This document shows positions 5,727 to 6,841 of a DNA stretch of 6,841 nucleotides, in pieces. This stretch comes from Myxococcales bacterium (lineage in GTDB: Bacteria > Myxococcota_A > Polyangia > Polyangiales > Houyiibacteriaceae), in NCBI GenBank assembly GCA_030622585.1, contig JAUXFZ010000132.1:1-6841 (forward strand), read 5' to 3'. The translations under genes were made by a program, and so were the position numbers. The notes beneath the pieces are model-generated. The model saw nothing but the letters and a program-made list of their open reading frames with translations, was not told where the DNA came from and did no database searches. Within the stretch, counting starts at the first letter, position 1. Every line of letters begins with the position of its first letter.

Positions 5727-6254
5727 GTGCGTTGCGCCGTCGGGATCATTGGGAGCCTCACCTTGATGGCGTTACTCCCGTCGATAGCGTCCGCCTACGA
5801 GGACCAAGCGACCTTCGGCCTGGAGGTCGGGTACGCCGGAATGCCGAACGCCGACGCCCTTCCCCGCAACGGCGTCGACGTGGGCCTGGTCGCGGGCGGG
5901 GGGCTTGGTGACGCCTGGAGCATCCAAGGGCTCCTCAGTTACAATGTCCTCCCGGACGAACGACCGCTGCACCTCGGCATGGCTGGACTAGAGGCCGTCT
6001 ACGCGCTCGACATCGTCCGTTTCGTGCCGCTGATCGGGTTCGGCATCGACGGTCTCTTGAGCGTACGCGATCGGCGGACGCGGGGAGACTTCGCCCTGCA
6101 CGGCCTAATCGGTGTGGACTATCTCATCAACGAGCGATGGATCATTGGCGCGGACGTGCGCGGCTATTGGGTCGCCACCCACACCGCGAGCCCTCTCGAC
6201 TCGTTCATCTTGACGGCTGCGGTGCGGGCCAGTGTTCGCTTCGACCTTCACTAG
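5727..6254 (+). CDS. Predicted small outer-membrane beta-barrel protein
   Basis: From GTG at 5727 the product is 175 residues with a compact signal peptide (MRCAVGIIGSLTLMALLP) and a cleavage site after ASA at residue 23. The mature part alternates hydrophobic and polar residues in Gly-rich strands (about 27-37, 49-60, 64-73, 83-92, 99-110, 121-133, 138-149 and 160-174). This suggests an eight-stranded OmpA/OmpW-size barrel, exported through Sec and inserted by BAM. GTG 5727 was preferred because AGAGGG (5715-5720) lies six bases upstream. An in-frame ATG at 5694 adds a basic 11-residue extension and has no ribosome-binding site, but it remains possible. The last residue is His (SVRFDLH) and not the aromatic typical of BAM clients. 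The gene is divergent from the yfgM-bamB operon; no specific family or function is recognised. Confidence 0.75.
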   Translation: MRCAVGIIGSLTLMALLPSIASAYEDQATFGLEVGYAGMPNADALPRNGVDVGLVAGGGLGDAWSIQGLLSYNVLPDERPLHLGMAGLEAVYALDIVRFVPLIGFGIDGLLSVRDRRTRGDFALHGLIGVDYLINERWIIGADVRGYWVATHTASPLDSFILTAAVRASVRFDLH

Positions 6255-6365
6255 CGGCCGCAGCCGAATCTGGATGGGCCCGCCCGACAGGATGGCGCTC
6301 CACGCGAGCACCAGCACCACGCAGGCGGCCGCGCGAACCGACGAAGTGCGTGACGGGCTCCTCAT
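6105..6365 (-). CDS. Doubtful small membrane-peptide frame antisense to the barrel gene
   Basis: This 86-residue frame starts 43 bases after the lysC stop on the same strand. Residues 1-11 are basic and 12-28 (AAACVVLVLAWSAILSG) would form a membrane helix or signal anchor, encoded with strong third-position GC. The rest, from about residue 38, overlaps the 3' part of the barrel gene in antisense, is charged and looks like a shadow translation. GTGGG just upstream of the ATG is at best a weak ribosome-binding site. The gap 6255-6408 otherwise holds nothing I can assign, so a short protein here is possible but unproven. Confidence 0.18.
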   Translation of the reverse strand: MRSPSRTSSVRAAACVVLVLAWSAILSGGPIQIRLRPLVKVEANTGPHRSRQDERVERARGVGGDPIAAHVRANDPSLVDEIVHTD

Positions 6366-6408
6366 GACCCACTATCGGTCGGACCCTCCGGACGTTGCTC
6401 CGTGGAAG

Positions 6409-6841
6409 CTAGGTGGCAGGCTCGCCGAGCTCGAAGCCGTCGTGCAGCACTTTTACGGCGCCGTCGGCCTGGTCGGCTGCAATCAGGCAAGAGGTCTTGA
6501 TTTCGCTCGTGCTGATGGCCTGGATATTGATGCCGTTGTCCGCCAGGAGCCGGAACATGCGCGCCGCCGTGCCTGCATGATTGCGCATTCCGACGCCCAC
6601 GATCGACACCTTCGCCACGGCGTCATCGCGCATGACTCCCTCCGCGTCCACACTCGCGACGAGTTTCTTCGCGACGCCCTCCGCGCGGTCCGCATCCTCG
6701 CGGCTCACAGTGAACGTCAGGTCGGTGTGTCCTGCCTTGGAGACGTTCTGGATGATCATGTCCACCGAGATGCTGGCGGCGGCGAGTGGCTCGAACACGC
6801 TCGCGACGACGCCGGGGTGATCCGGTAGCGCGCGCACGGTC
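6409..6841 (-). CDS. lysC: Aspartate kinase, C-terminal ACT domains (5' part outside window)
   Basis: The frame is open through the right edge and ends at TAG 6409-6411, giving the last ~143 residues of aspartokinase. This enzyme phosphorylates aspartate in the first step to lysine, threonine, methionine and diaminopimelate. Two ACT domains are visible. The first covers VRALPDHPGVVASVF through ISVDMIIQNVS and TDLTFTVS. The second begins at AKVSIVGVGMRNHAGTAARM and continues with NGINIQAISTSEIKTSCLI. These are hallmark segments of LysC regulatory regions, which bind lysine and/or threonine for feedback inhibition. The STSEIK segment is intact, so feedback control is likely, though the effector cannot be told from this part. 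The kinase domain is not in the window. The gene converges with the barrel gene, leaving 154 bases between the stops. Confidence 0.95.
   Translation of the reverse strand, partial: TVRALPDHPGVVASVFEPLAAASISVDMIIQNVSKAGHTDLTFTVSREDADRAEGVAKKLVASVDAEGVMRDDAVAKVSIVGVGMRNHAGTAARMFRLLADNGINIQAISTSEIKTSCLIAADQADGAVKVLHDGFELGEPAT

Noticed and set aside
4993..5766. Plus-strand open frame (257 codons) opposite the yfgM-like gene
   Set aside because: It is an Arg-rich shadow of a TPR gene with conserved context, has no ribosome-binding site, and crosses the divergent promoter region.
6254..6332. Two GCGGCCGC palindromes 71 bases apart
   Set aside because: Eight-base GC palindromes are expected now and then in DNA of this composition, and no flanking repeat or structure supports a function.

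Overview
This window reads as chromosomal DNA of a GC-rich Gram-negative bacterium. The best guess is Myxococcota or a related former deltaproteobacterium. The reasons are two lipoproteins whose lipobox cysteine is followed by a long Gly/Ala linker, a style common in that group, together with a BamB/YfgM envelope operon and an outer-membrane barrel candidate. This is inference from protein style; no rRNA or other phylogenetic marker lies in the window.

Left third (1-1577), accessory in character and lower in GC by hand counts. Positions 1-209 hold no convincing gene. A small Cys-rich lipoprotein gene (minus strand, 210-665) lies 15 bases downstream of an open frame (681-1085, minus) that looks like the 3' remnant of a secreted PPC-like domain gene. 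That frame runs into a 101-base element (965-1065) bounded by perfect 24-bp inverted repeats. Right beyond the element starts a plus-strand EXPERA-family (TMEM97/EBP-like) four-helix membrane protein (1095-1577).

Middle (1593-3505). A lipoprotein with all six copper-ligand positions of the PHM/DBH type II copper monooxygenases (1593-2705, minus) converges on the EXPERA gene. It is divergent from an AqpZ-type aquaporin (2810-3505, plus), whose product is very close to E. coli AqpZ.

Right half (3543-6841), conserved housekeeping. A minus-strand operon encodes a YfgM-like membrane-anchored TPR protein followed by the BamB outer-membrane assembly lipoprotein, the same order as yfgM-bamB in E. 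coli. It has a near-consensus promoter (TTGACT, 16-base spacer, TATAGT) and probably a TTG start. Divergent from it is a predicted small outer-membrane beta-barrel protein (about 5727-6254, plus). At the right edge is the C-terminal ACT-domain part of aspartate kinase LysC (minus strand), cut by the window end.

Functional links: YfgM and BamB work together at the Sec/BAM interface in outer-membrane protein biogenesis, and the neighbouring barrel protein is a plausible BAM client. The other genes show no obvious shared pathway. I found no CRISPR array, tRNA, rRNA, transposase or defence system. The most unusual item is the palindromic element at 965-1065 and the apparently truncated gene beside it.
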